Assembly: GCA_937941555.1 (NCBI GenBank)
Contig: CALDHJ010000049.1
Span: forward strand, 1-6,152
DNA length: 6,152 nt
Direction of reading: 5' to 3'
Origin: an uncultured Granulosicoccaceae bacterium
GTDB lineage: Bacteria > Pseudomonadota > Gammaproteobacteria > CALCKW01
The translations under genes and the position numbers were made by a program. Below the pieces are notes generated by a model, which ran no database searches, was not told the origin of the DNA, and saw only the letters and a list, made by a program, of their open reading frames with translations. Position 1 is the stretch's first letter. Every line of letters begins with the position of its first letter. Shown in pieces: positions 1 to 5,984 of the stretch.

Positions 1-431
1 TGTTGTCGTTGCGCATCGAGAAAGGCTACGGCAGTTGGGGCCGCGAGTACTCACCGGAATACTGGCCGCAGGAAGTTGGCCTCGATCGCCTGATCAAGAC
101 CGACAAGCCGGAATTCCTCGGCCGCGAGGCCTACCTCGCACTGGCCGACAATCCGCCGCGTGAAAAACTGGTCATGGTGTCGATACCCGACGTCGACAAC
201 GACGCTGTGGGAGGCGAGCCCATCTTCGCCACCGACGGCACACCGATCGGCCGCGTGAGCTCAGCAAGCTATGGCCACACCGTCGGCGCGTCACTCGCGC
301 TGGGATTTGTCGCAACCGAGCACGCTGACGCGGGCACGGCCGTCGACGTGGCCATCCTCGGAATCAACACGCGCGGCGTCGTCCTCGCCGAGCCACCGTT
401 CGACCCGAAGGGTACGCACTTGCGCAGTTGA
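1..431 (+). CDS. GcvT/dimethylglycine dehydrogenase-type oxidoreductase, C-terminal part (5' truncated by window)
   Basis: The reading frame is open from the window edge (codons in phase from base 3) to TGA at 429-431, so this is the last ~142 residues of a longer protein. Visible motifs are LRIEKGYGSWG near the start, FLGRE (38-42), GGEPIF (70-75) and SSASYGHTVG (86-95), then a short terminal beta region ending PPFDPKGTHLRS. This order matches the folate-binding GcvT domain and C-terminal barrel of the sarcosine dehydrogenase/dimethylglycine dehydrogenase/oxidase family. In that family an N-terminal FAD domain oxidises an N-methylated amine and the GcvT part passes the methyl carbon to tetrahydrofolate. 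The FAD domain is outside the window, so the exact substrate cannot be assigned; a stand-alone aminomethyltransferase is less likely but not excluded. A TTG at base 3 is an internal Leu codon, not a start. Confidence 0.85.
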   Translation, partial: LSLRIEKGYGSWGREYSPEYWPQEVGLDRLIKTDKPEFLGREAYLALADNPPREKLVMVSIPDVDNDAVGGEPIFATDGTPIGRVSSASYGHTVGASLALGFVATEHADAGTAVDVAILGINTRGVVLAEPPFDPKGTHLRS

Positions 432-453
432 GGCGGAGCAGGGCTGCAGCGCC

Positions 454-474
454 CGGGCCGCACAAGCCGGCCCG
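454..474 (+). terminator. GC-rich hairpin downstream of the GcvT-type gene, possible terminator
   Basis: CGGGCCG (454-460) and CGGCCCG (468-474) form a perfect 7-bp stem with a 7-nt loop, 22 bases after the stop codon at 431. No T-tract follows, so it is not a classical intrinsic terminator. Its place in the 115-bp gap between two genes fits a 3'-end or attenuating hairpin. No clear promoter was seen in the rest of the gap. Confidence 0.3.
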
Positions 475-546
475 TGGAGCCCCCGCCCAATCGACTCGGC
501 GGTGCGGGCTTGTTAGTCTGGTCGTGAACCCACCGCCCTGCGCTCA

Positions 547-1425
547 GTGACCCCTTCGACTATCCAATCCGCACACGCCCGCGTTGACGTGTGCGCCGAG
601 CTCGGCGCCGGACTGCTCACCTACTCACTCGCTGACGGCACATCCGTCCTCAGACCCAGCCCCTCCGAAATCAGGTCGCCATTCGATCTGGCGTGTAACC
701 TCATGGTGCCCTGGTGCAACCGTCTTTCCGATGGCGGTTTCAGCGTCGATGGCACCTTCCACCCCATCGAACCTAACCTGCCAGGCCAGTCGCTGCCGTT
801 GCACGGCAACGCTTTCCAAAAGCCGTGGACCATCACCAAGCATGACGACGCCTCGATCGAGCTTGCGTTGATTTCGCGCGGGCCTGGTCCCTATCACTAC
901 GAAGCGCATGTGCGGTACGCGCTCGATAATGCCGCGCTCATTGTCGATCTCGGTGTCTGGCACTGGGGTGAGACGCCCCTCCCCTACGGCCTCGGTTTGC
1001 ACCCCTGGTTCGAGAAAGACACCGACACCACTGTGCAATTCACAGCCGATACCGCTGTGCTTACCAGTGAACACAAACTCCCCACCGAACGCATCGCGTT
1101 GCGCAGGCAACCAGCTTGGCAATTTGATGCGGCTTCAAGCCTGCCGGACGATGGCATCGACAACGCGTTTGCGGGGTGGGACGGTGTCGCCCGCATCAAC
1201 TGGCCCACTCGCGGGCTCGCTGTCGAAATCAGTACGGAACCTGCCCAGCCCTGTTGCCATCTTTTCACGCCAGACCGCGATGCAGATTTCTTCTGTTTCG
1301 AGCCGGTGAGCCACCTGCCAAACGCGCACCACTGGGCAGGTGCCCAACCAGACGGGCTGACCACGCTGGAACAAGGCGACGGAATGGAGTTTCGCACGGT
1401 GATCAGCCCGTTCGGTGGTCGCTAG
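547..1425 (+). CDS. Aldose 1-epimerase (galactose mutarotase-like) family protein
   Basis: The 292-residue protein has close to the usual length of the family. Motifs appear in the expected order: NR at 58-59 in PWCNRLSDGGF (sugar contact), LHG at 85-87, GLGLHPWF at 148-155 with His152 in the catalytic-acid position, DNAF at 205-208, and FEPVSHLPNA at 251-260 with Glu252 as the likely catalytic base. Family members interconvert alpha and beta anomers of aldoses, in the cytoplasm when no signal peptide is present, as here. Some relatives act on sugar phosphates or are uncharacterised, so the substrate is open. The start chosen is GTG at 547, which gives a normal N-terminus, but no good Shine-Dalgarno sequence precedes it, so the start is uncertain. 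The neighbouring genes give no pathway clue. Confidence 0.85.
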   Translation: MTPSTIQSAHARVDVCAELGAGLLTYSLADGTSVLRPSPSEIRSPFDLACNLMVPWCNRLSDGGFSVDGTFHPIEPNLPGQSLPLHGNAFQKPWTITKHDDASIELALISRGPGPYHYEAHVRYALDNAALIVDLGVWHWGETPLPYGLGLHPWFEKDTDTTVQFTADTAVLTSEHKLPTERIALRRQPAWQFDAASSLPDDGIDNAFAGWDGVARINWPTRGLAVEISTEPAQPCCHLFTPDRDADFFCFEPVSHLPNAHHWAGAQPDGLTTLEQGDGMEFRTVISPFGGR

Positions 1426-1539
1426 CCCACTGCACCCCACCAATCAGCCTTTCTTCAGATCAGCGCGGCCCGGCCGATATCCCAACGTACTGCCAGCATC
1501 CGCAATTGCTTAGCGGTTGGCGCCCTCCACCCGATTGCC

Positions 1540-2004
1540 ATGAACTCAGCACACCAACCGTCACGCGGTTTTACGCTCATCGAGCTCATGATCGTAATCG
1601 CAATCGTGGGCATACTCGCTTCCATCGCAATGCCGTCCTACCGAGATTATGTGCGCAAGAGCAACATGGCCGAGGTGGTCACGTTGGTTGATTCGATGCG
1701 CAAGAAGGCCATGGCGCACTACAACGAAACCGGCAGCTGGCCAGCTGACTCCGCAGCCGGACTCGCGGTGTTGGGGGTAACAGCACAGACCGATTTCGCC
1801 ACCGATACCATCGAGCGCGCACACCTCGCAGACCGCCGCGGCATCGGTCAGGTTTACGTAAGGGTCAACGAATCGGCCTTCGGTGTGAACGAGTGGATTC
1901 GATTCAACATGCAGGACACGGGCACGATGATCACGGGCAGCTTCTGCCACCCCGACGACCCCACTGCGGCGACGCTCACGGCATATTTGCCGGATTCCTG
2001 TTGA
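1540..2004 (+). CDS. Type IVa pilin / prepilin with N-terminal methylation motif
   Basis: This 154-residue protein starts with a short positively charged leader ([10 protein letters not shown]) and the class III cleavage/methylation motif G10|FTLIEL, with Glu at mature position 5. A hydrophobic helix follows to about residue 30, then [11 protein letters not shown], as in PilA-type pilins. Cys136 and Cys154 frame a C-terminal disulfide-bonded loop, and the protein ends LPDSC, typical of PilA pilins. PilD would cleave and N-methylate it, and it would be polymerised into a type IVa pilus or a related pseudopilus. Start ATG 1540 gives the usual short leader; no strong ribosome binding site or sigma-54 promoter was found in the 114-bp gap upstream. 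No pil assembly genes lie in the window, so whether it is the major pilin or a minor/orphan one cannot be told. Confidence 0.92.
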   Translation: MNSAHQPSRGFTLIELMIVIAIVGILASIAMPSYRDYVRKSNMAEVVTLVDSMRKKAMAHYNETGSWPADSAAGLAVLGVTAQTDFATDTIERAHLADRRGIGQVYVRVNESAFGVNEWIRFNMQDTGTMITGSFCHPDDPTAATLTAYLPDSC

Positions 2005-2049
2005 CCGCGGGCCCCGAGTGCGTCTTCCGACTCAGCAGTCGTCCGGCAG
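1987..2049. terminator. Inverted repeat spanning the convergent ends of the pilin and chaC genes
   Basis: The last 18 bases of the pilin gene (1987-2004) match the last 18 bases of chaC read on the other strand (2049-2032) at 13 of 18 positions, with a perfect TGCCGGA core. The two stop codons are separated by only 27 bp (2005-2031). The arrangement could fold in transcripts from either side and act as a shared bidirectional 3'-end structure. There is no T-tract, so terminator function is inferred from geometry alone. Confidence 0.3.
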
Positions 2050-2715
2050 GTTGCGTGTCGTGCGGTATTCACGAACCGCTCTCTCGAGTGCAGTGAGCTC
2101 CGGATCGTCCAATCCAACCTTCGCGAGACCCGCAACCGTGCTGTAGAGGTATTCACGGCTGGTCCCGATGGTCCCCTCCGCCAACGCGATGCACTCCACC
2201 AATTTTTGCGGCAGCAGCTCACAACAGTAGCGCTCGTGTTTAGGGTTGGCCAGAAACACCACACAGCGAATACTCTCGCCATCGCGCGTGATCGCCTCGA
2301 GCACTTCGGCCCGGTACGCACCACTTATCATCTCGCGTCGCCAGATGCAGGTCAGCTCCCAATCCACCCGCTCCGCCGGCACGTGAAAGGCAACGCCATC
2401 GCAATGGTCACCCGGCGCCAGCGCGAGATAGAACCCGGGCGAGTCGTCGCTACCCCGACCCGACTTGTCCCATAGGCAGTATCGGCGTGTCAGCCCGTTG
2501 ATGCGCGCCGGCTCGCTGCGATCAAAATCGATGCAGGGATTCCAGATCAGTGAGCCGTATCCAAATATCCACACATCCCGACCCTCGATCTGTTCGAGCA
2601 CACGGCGGCGTGAGGCCTCGAATTGGGCGTCATCGAGCAAGGGGTAATCGGGGAAGTTTTCGCGGATGCGCGCGCGCAGTCGATCGTGCTCGAGATCGTC
2701 TCGGGTTAGAGCCAT
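2032..2715 (-). CDS. chaC: ChaC-like gamma-glutamylcyclotransferase (glutathione-specific)
   Basis: Read from ATG at 2715, the protein has 227 residues, the usual size for bacterial ChaC. Motifs include WIFGYGSLIWNP (49-60), containing the YGSL substrate loop; RINGLTRRYCLW (71-82); GSDDSPG (88-94); WRREM (125-129) with Glu128 as the expected catalytic acid/base; and CVVFLANP (151-158). ChaC enzymes cleave glutathione to 5-oxoproline and Cys-Gly in the cytoplasm and so affect thiol balance. A GTG three codons upstream (2724) would add MWR; ATG 2715 is preferred because ATG starts are commoner and the following residues (ALTRDDLEHD) look like a normal N-terminus. Neither start has a strong ribosome binding site. 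It lies 96 bp downstream of, and codirectional with, the SseB-like gene. The C-terminus NLPDDC resembles the pilin end on the other strand. Confidence 0.92.
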   Translation of the reverse strand: MALTRDDLEHDRLRARIRENFPDYPLLDDAQFEASRRRVLEQIEGRDVWIFGYGSLIWNPCIDFDRSEPARINGLTRRYCLWDKSGRGSDDSPGFYLALAPGDHCDGVAFHVPAERVDWELTCIWRREMISGAYRAEVLEAITRDGESIRCVVFLANPKHERYCCELLPQKLVECIALAEGTIGTSREYLYSTVAGLAKVGLDDPELTALERAVREYRTTRNLPDDC

Positions 2716-2811
2716 GCGCCACACTGCCGGGGGATGAAACGGAACGCCTGATAGTGCACGAGCGCGGACACGGTTACCAGTGGCTGCGAACCTGTAGGAA
2801 TCGGCTGGCGT

Positions 2812-3168
2812 TCAGTCGCGCCAACCGACCACACAACGTGTGTCGCGGATGATCTGCAACAGTGGATAGTCGAGAGTGATGACACGCACGGCAATGTTCA
2901 TGTCACAAGGCAGAATGTCGCCGATGTGTTGATCGACCTGACGCCGAACCTGTTCGAGTTTGGACGCCGGGTCTACCACCAGAAAGAACACCAGGCTGGC
3001 CGGCATGGCCAGACCCAACTCCTTGACCTCGGGCAGATAGGCTTCGCGTACCGGCTGTATATCCGAGACCAGCCGTGACAGCCTCGTGATCAGCTCGCTG
3101 GACACACGCTTGCTCGGTCTGCCGAAAAGCAGCTGGCGATCAATTCGTTCGTAGGTGTCCGGCGTCAT
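2812..3168 (-). CDS. Small protein resembling the SseB C-terminal domain
   Basis: From ATG at 3168 the product has 118 residues. LLFGRPSKRVSSELITRL (13-30), then VREAYLPEV (40-48), a hydrophobic strand SLVFFLVVD (58-66), a helix LEQVRRQVDQHIGDI (71-85) and the end ITLDYPLLQIIRD (97-109) follow the pattern I know from the C-terminal domain of SseB (enhanced serine sensitivity) proteins. This is recognition from memory, not a search. SseB proteins normally carry an additional N-terminal domain that is absent here, and their molecular role is poorly known. The frame stays open upstream to ATG 3246 and TTG 3255, the latter overlapping the HAD stop, but that stretch has a run of rare codons (AGG, CGA, CTA, TGT, TCA). 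A GGGAAG lies 8 bases before ATG 3168, so the shorter form is preferred. Confidence 0.5.
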   Translation of the reverse strand: MTPDTYERIDRQLLFGRPSKRVSSELITRLSRLVSDIQPVREAYLPEVKELGLAMPASLVFFLVVDPASKLEQVRRQVDQHIGDILPCDMNIAVRVITLDYPLLQIIRDTRCVVGWRD

Positions 3169-3251
3169 GGTGGCGTCTTCCCATCGGTACTCAGATGAAC
3201 ATAGCAGCTCTGCCACAAGGTGTCGGACCCTGTGCAGCGGCTGCATTGTCC

Positions 3252-3944
3252 TCAACAGCCCAGTGCGTTCGCCAGTTCGGTCATTGACGCCACCTCGAGC
3301 GTTCCACTCGGTCTCGGCGCACGCTCAAGCGCGGCGCCCGGGCCAAATTCGAGCGGCCTATCGACGTAGGCGCAGGGCAGACCGTGGCTTGCCGCCGCGT
3401 CGAGGTCTTCGGGATGACAGGCGACCATCATCACCGATGCCGGTGGCAGGTCGAACACATCCGCGACCCCGAGGTAAGTCGCGGCGTCCGGCTTGTAGGC
3501 CCGGAACACCTCGGCGGAGAGCACGCAATCCCAGTGCAAGCCCGCGCGCTTGGCCATGTGGGTGAGCAGGGACAGGTTGCCGTTCGAGAGCGGGCACACC
3601 GTGAAGCGGGCCGCCAGCCGGTGAATGCCTTCAACGGAATCCGGCCACGCTGGCAGACGATGCCAGGCCCGCGTCAGGTGGGTGCGCGTGGCCTCGTCGA
3701 TGTCATCCCGACCCCGCTCGGCCAACACGCCGTCGAGAATGCGCCGGTGGAGCACGTCCAGCTTCACCCACTCGCCGCCGGACCGTACCGTCTCCATCGC
3801 CGGCTGGTACCCCGCGCGCCAGGCGAGCGCAATCTCGTGTCCATCGAGGCCGCAATCGAGTGCGTCGACCTCATCCTTGATGCCGGAATACCAGTCGACA
3901 ACGGTGCCGAACACATCGAAAACAAGCACTTCGGGGCCGGACAT
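3252..3944 (-). CDS. HAD superfamily hydrolase, haloacid dehalogenase type II-like
   Basis: Start ATG 3944 is fixed by an excellent ribosome binding site (AGAGGAGAG, ending about 6 bases upstream) and gives 230 residues, the normal size for L-2-haloacid dehalogenase-like proteins. Motif I is LVFDVFGTVVDW with Asp10 as nucleophile and Thr14; Arg43 follows in the cap; motif II is PLSNGN with Ser120/Asn121; Lys151 lies in AYKPDAATY with Tyr157; the last acidic motif is MVACHPEDLDAA with Asp180/Asp182. Characterised L-2-haloacid dehalogenases have Ser and Asn near positions 175 and 177, where this protein has Ala175 and His177. The family name therefore fits the fold better than it proves dehalogenase activity; a small-molecule phosphatase or other hydrolase is possible. 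The frame extends 33 codons upstream, but that region overlaps the promoter repeats and is unlikely to be translated. It is probably the first gene of a minus-strand group. Confidence 0.87.
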   Translation of the reverse strand: MSGPEVLVFDVFGTVVDWYSGIKDEVDALDCGLDGHEIALAWRAGYQPAMETVRSGGEWVKLDVLHRRILDGVLAERGRDDIDEATRTHLTRAWHRLPAWPDSVEGIHRLAARFTVCPLSNGNLSLLTHMAKRAGLHWDCVLSAEVFRAYKPDAATYLGVADVFDLPPASVMMVACHPEDLDAAASHGLPCAYVDRPLEFGPGAALERAPRPSGTLEVASMTELANALGC

Positions 3945-3964
3945 GGGCTGCTCTCCTCTTCTGC

Positions 3965-3992
3965 GAAATAGTTGTCTGAACACGATCGTCAC
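3965..3992 (-). promoter_or_regulatory. Possible sigma-70 promoter for the HAD gene
   Basis: On the minus strand GTGACG (3992-3987) and TATTTC (3970-3965) are 16 bases apart, a plausible but weak -35/-10 pair. They lie about 20 bases upstream of the start codon at 3944, with the strong ribosome binding site between. The -35 box overlaps a small palindrome, ACGATCGT (3982-3989). Only the position and approximate match support it. Confidence 0.25.
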
Positions 3993-4010
3993 TGTCCGCT
4001 CGACGCGCGC

Positions 4011-4042
4011 CACGTCGGGCCACGTCGGGCCACGTCGGGCCA
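4011..4042 (+). repeat. Triple 10-bp direct repeat in the divergent promoter region
   Basis: CACGTCGGGC occurs three times without a mismatch (4011-4020, 4021-4030, 4031-4040), and the next two bases (CA) begin a fourth. It sits between the divergent HAD and aminotransferase genes, just upstream of the putative aminotransferase -10 element. A 10-bp period puts every copy on nearly the same DNA face, as expected for cooperative binding by a regulator. Replication slippage without function would give the same pattern. Confidence 0.9.
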
Positions 4043-4052
4043 TGACAGACGG

Positions 4053-4058
4053 TACACT
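4053..4058 (+). promoter_or_regulatory. Possible -10 element for the aminotransferase gene
   Basis: TACACT matches four of six bases of the sigma-70 -10 consensus and lies 26 bases before the start codon at 4085, leaving a short leader with GGAG (4073-4076). No recognisable -35 box lies 16-18 bases upstream; that position falls inside the third copy of the 10-bp repeat. The promoter might therefore depend on an activator bound to the repeats, which is inference. Confidence 0.3.
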
Positions 4059-4084
4059 GTGTGTGTCTTGATGGAGCTTATCCC

Positions 4085-5290
4085 ATGTCGCTCAACCACG
4101 GCTTCAGCCACCTCGCCATGCCAGGCCCGACGGTCATTCCAGACCGGGTTTTACAAGCCATGCACCGGCCCTCGCCGGACATCTACAGCGGAGAACTGGT
4201 CGAGGGCTCGACCGCTCTCTATGCCGATCTCAAACGCGTGGCGAAAACCGACGCTGACGCCGTTATTTACATCGGCAACGGACACGCAGGCTGGGAGGGC
4301 GCGCTCGCCAACACACTGCAACCGGGCGATCGGGTGCTTGCGCTCTATACCGGACGCTTCGGCCGAGGTTGGGCCAGCATGGCCGAGGCCCTCGGCGTCG
4401 AGGTCGAGTCACTGGATTTCGGTGAAGCCCAACCGGTAGACCCACAGCGGGTCGAGGATGCCCTGCGCGCCGACACCGCCCACACACTTCGCGCCGTGAT
4501 CACAGTGCAGACCGATACCTCGACATCCGTTCGCAATGACATCGCGGCTCTGCGCGCAGCGCTCGACAACGCCGGACATCCGGCGCTTCTGATGGTCGAT
4601 TGCATCGCATCGCTTGGCTGCGAGCCGTATCACATGGACGACTGGGGTGTGGACGTCACCGTGGCCGCCTGCCAGAAGGGGCTGATGACCCCACCCGGGC
4701 TCGCCTTCAATTTCATCGGCAAGCGCGCACGCGAGCGACGCGCTTCACTCAACCGCGTGAGCAACTACTGGGACTGGACGCCGCGCATCGAAGGCGAGCA
4801 TTTCTACCAGAAATTCTGCGGCACGCCCCCGACCCACCACCTCTTCGGCCTGCGCGAGGCGTTGGACATGCTGCACGAAGAAACCATCGAGCGAACCTGG
4901 CAACGCCATGCAGCTTGCGCAGGCGCCGTCTGGGCCGCCGTCGACGCGTGGTCTCAGGACGGACCACTGAGGCTGCACATCGACAACAAGGCGCACCGCT
5001 CGACGGCGGTGACCACTGTGGTCGCCGGACCCGGCAACGGGCCGCGCATCCGGCAGTGGTGTATCGACAACGTCGGCGTCACCCTCGGGTTCGGTCTGCC
5101 CGTCGGCGAGATCGAATCGGCCCGCCCGGACAACCTCTTTCGAATTGGTCATATGGGTCACGTGACAGCAAATGGATTGCTCGGAAGCCTAGGTAGCATC
5201 GAGACTGCGCTGACATCACTCGGAATCGACCACGGCGCAGGCGCGCTCGAAAACGCCGCAAAATCCCTCGCCGCTGCTGTAAGTCGTTGA
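4085..5290 (+). CDS. Class V PLP aminotransferase, serine/alanine-glyoxylate type
   Basis: From ATG 4085 the protein has 401 residues, typical of this fold-type I family. GGAG at 4073-4076, 8 bases upstream, selects this start over the in-frame GTG at 4061. Key features are the N-terminal PGPT loop (13-16), the GNGHAGWE segment (64-71) contacting cofactor phosphate, VDCIASLG (171-178) with Asp172 for the pyridine nitrogen, ACQKGLMTPPGL (195-206) with Lys198 as the Schiff-base lysine, and FRIGHMGHV (352-360) with Arg353 for the substrate carboxylate. QKGL followed by PPGL and RIGHMG are characteristic of serine-glyoxylate and alanine-glyoxylate transaminases, which make glycine from glyoxylate in the cytoplasm. 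Related branches act on other amino donors, so the donor is not certain. It is divergent from the HAD gene. Confidence 0.9.
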   Translation: MSLNHGFSHLAMPGPTVIPDRVLQAMHRPSPDIYSGELVEGSTALYADLKRVAKTDADAVIYIGNGHAGWEGALANTLQPGDRVLALYTGRFGRGWASMAEALGVEVESLDFGEAQPVDPQRVEDALRADTAHTLRAVITVQTDTSTSVRNDIAALRAALDNAGHPALLMVDCIASLGCEPYHMDDWGVDVTVAACQKGLMTPPGLAFNFIGKRARERRASLNRVSNYWDWTPRIEGEHFYQKFCGTPPTHHLFGLREALDMLHEETIERTWQRHAACAGAVWAAVDAWSQDGPLRLHIDNKAHRSTAVTTVVAGPGNGPRIRQWCIDNVGVTLGFGLPVGEIESARPDNLFRIGHMGHVTANGLLGSLGSIETALTSLGIDHGAGALENAAKSLAAAVSR

Positions 5291-5301
5291 AACAGCGTGT
5301 G

Positions 5302-5316
5302 CAGCCCGGTAGGCTG
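5302..5316 (+). other. Small hairpin after the aminotransferase gene
   Basis: CAGCC (5302-5306) and GGCTG (5312-5316) form a 5-bp stem with a 5-nt loop, 11 bases after the stop codon. No T-tract follows. It may be a weak 3'-end structure in the 91-bp gap before the small membrane-protein gene; no promoter for that gene was recognised in the gap. Confidence 0.2.
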
Positions 5317-5381
5317 GAAGCAGTTCTGAACAGCGCACAGCGCAGAGACAGCTGACACACCACATCACGGAGATGGTAACC

Positions 5382-5684
5382 ATGTGGAATGATTTCATCA
5401 CACTGAACAACGTAGGCACACGCGAAGGCGGCATCCGACTGGGCGCCGGCGGCGTTGCAGTCCTCTGGGGCATCACGGGCGGCGGTTTTCTGCTGGCCAT
5501 CATCGGCGCCGTACTTGCGGTCACCGGATTCTACAACTCGTGCCAGATCTACAAGCTGATGGGCCGCAACACCAACACCGGTGCCACCGCGACAGCTGCC
5601 GCCAGTGCAGCCGCTGCACCGGTCGCCAGAGCCGCTGAAGCCGTGGAAGAAGTCAAAGAGAAGGCCGAAGACGCCTCCGCCTGA
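5382..5684 (+). CDS. Small DUF2892/YgaP-type membrane protein with Ala-rich acidic tail
   Basis: ATG 5382 is chosen because GGAG (5369-5372) lies 9 bases upstream; an in-frame ATG at 5373 directly abuts that GGAG. The product has 100 residues. The N-terminus ITLNNVGTREGGIRLGAG (6-23) matches the start of DUF2892 (YgaP-type) proteins, which typically begin with NVG followed by two hydrophobic helices. Here the hydrophobic region runs from about 20 to 52 and ends GFYNSCQIYKLMG, close to the family's GFCPLYKLLG-like end. After residue 62 comes a low-complexity Thr/Ala stretch, then a charged segment AEAVEEVKEKAEDASA that may form a helix. The family is an inner-membrane domain of unknown function, sometimes fused to rhodanese. 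It is codirectional with the aminotransferase gene after a 91-bp gap; a functional link is not evident. Confidence 0.75.
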   Translation: MWNDFITLNNVGTREGGIRLGAGGVAVLWGITGGGFLLAIIGAVLAVTGFYNSCQIYKLMGRNTNTGATATAAASAAAAPVARAAEAVEEVKEKAEDASA

Positions 5685-5696
5685 CCTGACCCGCCA

Positions 5697-5726
5697 AACC
5701 CCGCCCCGCACACGGCCGGGCGGGTT
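5697..5726 (+). terminator. GC-rich hairpin after the DUF2892 gene, likely terminator
   Basis: The left arm (5697-5706) and right arm GGGCGGGTT (5718-5726) pair over nine positions with one bulged C and an 11-nt loop. It starts 12 bases after the stop at 5684. Only two T residues end the right arm, so it is a weak match to an intrinsic terminator. The first repeat copy begins 6 bases further on. Confidence 0.4.
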
Positions 5727-5732
5727 GCGCAC

Positions 5733-5912
5733 TCGAAGATCCAATTGCCCGCCAACGGCGAGCTGAACGGCGCAAAGCGCCGCCCGAGGGGTGAGGAATC
5801 GCTCCAGGCGATTTCGAATCCATCCCGAACGGGCTGAACACGTCCCGAATGCAAAGTAATCGAAGCTACCGGCATGACGGTCAGCCTGCTCAGCCAACGC
5901 AAAGCACATGCT
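5733..5912 (+). repeat. 180-bp direct repeat, copy A
   Basis: This segment aligns without gaps to 5973-6152 at a fixed offset of 240 bp; by hand count 157 of 180 positions are identical. It contains a series of small hairpins: CGGCGC/GCGCCG with loop AAA (5768-5782), CCC/GGG with loop GAG (5783-5791), a 9-bp stem 5795-5803/5807-5815 with loop CCA, CCCGAACGGG (5824-5833), and ACCG/CGGT with a 6-nt loop (5868-5881). The left-most hairpin of copy B is only partly kept here (5745-5765). Homology begins right after the probable terminator of the preceding gene. No plausible protein is encoded: frames open through it on either strand follow from high GC and a period divisible by three. Confidence 0.93.
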
Positions 5913-5920
5913 GCGATCCG

Positions 5921-5984
5921 TCCGAGTGGCTGAAGGCGCACGTCTGGAAAGCGTGTAGACGGTAACCCCGTATCGAAGGTTCGA
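5921..5984 (+). pseudogene. tRNA-Ser(GGA)-like fragment (D arm to T loop)
   Basis: The sequence reads like a class II serine tRNA from the D arm onwards. TCC-GAGTGGCTGAA-GGC (5921-5937) is the serine-type D arm, although the T:C outer pair does not form. CACGT-CTGGAAA-GCGTG (5939-5955) is a fully paired anticodon arm with one G:T pair and anticodon GGA at 5946-5948. A long variable arm follows with ACGG (5959-5962) pairing CCGT (5968-5971), then GAAGG-TTCGA (5975-5984), the 5' T-stem strand and start of the T loop. After A5984 the expected pairing half of the T stem is absent (G rather than C at position 61), and no acceptor stem can be formed with the flanks; position 8 is C instead of the universal U. 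It therefore looks like a tRNA remnant or a tRNA-like domain, not a working tRNA gene. The last 12 bases lie within repeat copy B. Confidence 0.75.

Noticed and set aside
1501..1540. Sigma-54 (-24/-12) promoter for the pilin gene
   Set aside because: TTGC and TGGC-like elements are present, but their spacing does not fit the -24/-12 pattern and one pair overlaps the start codon.
3169..3255. Longer form of the SseB-like protein starting at TTG 3255 or ATG 3246
   Set aside because: The overlap with the HAD stop is tempting as translational coupling, but the extra codons are rare ones unlike the rest of the gene and the alignment remembered for the domain begins after ATG 3168. Not fully excluded.
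3945..4043. N-terminal extension of the HAD protein (33 residues)
   Set aside because: It overlaps the promoter region and the 10-bp repeats, encodes an Arg-rich sequence not seen in the family, and the strong ribosome binding site points to ATG 3944.
5875..5912. 38-bp identical repeat as integrase att sites flanking an island
   Set aside because: The copies are only 240 bp apart and part of a longer homologous unit, with no integrase between them.
2812..5984. A serine theme: SseB-like protein, serine-glyoxylate type aminotransferase and tRNA-Ser-like sequence in one window
   Set aside because: The SseB link is only a family name, the amino donor of the aminotransferase is unproven, and the tRNA fragment is non-functional. 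Coincidence is the simpler view.
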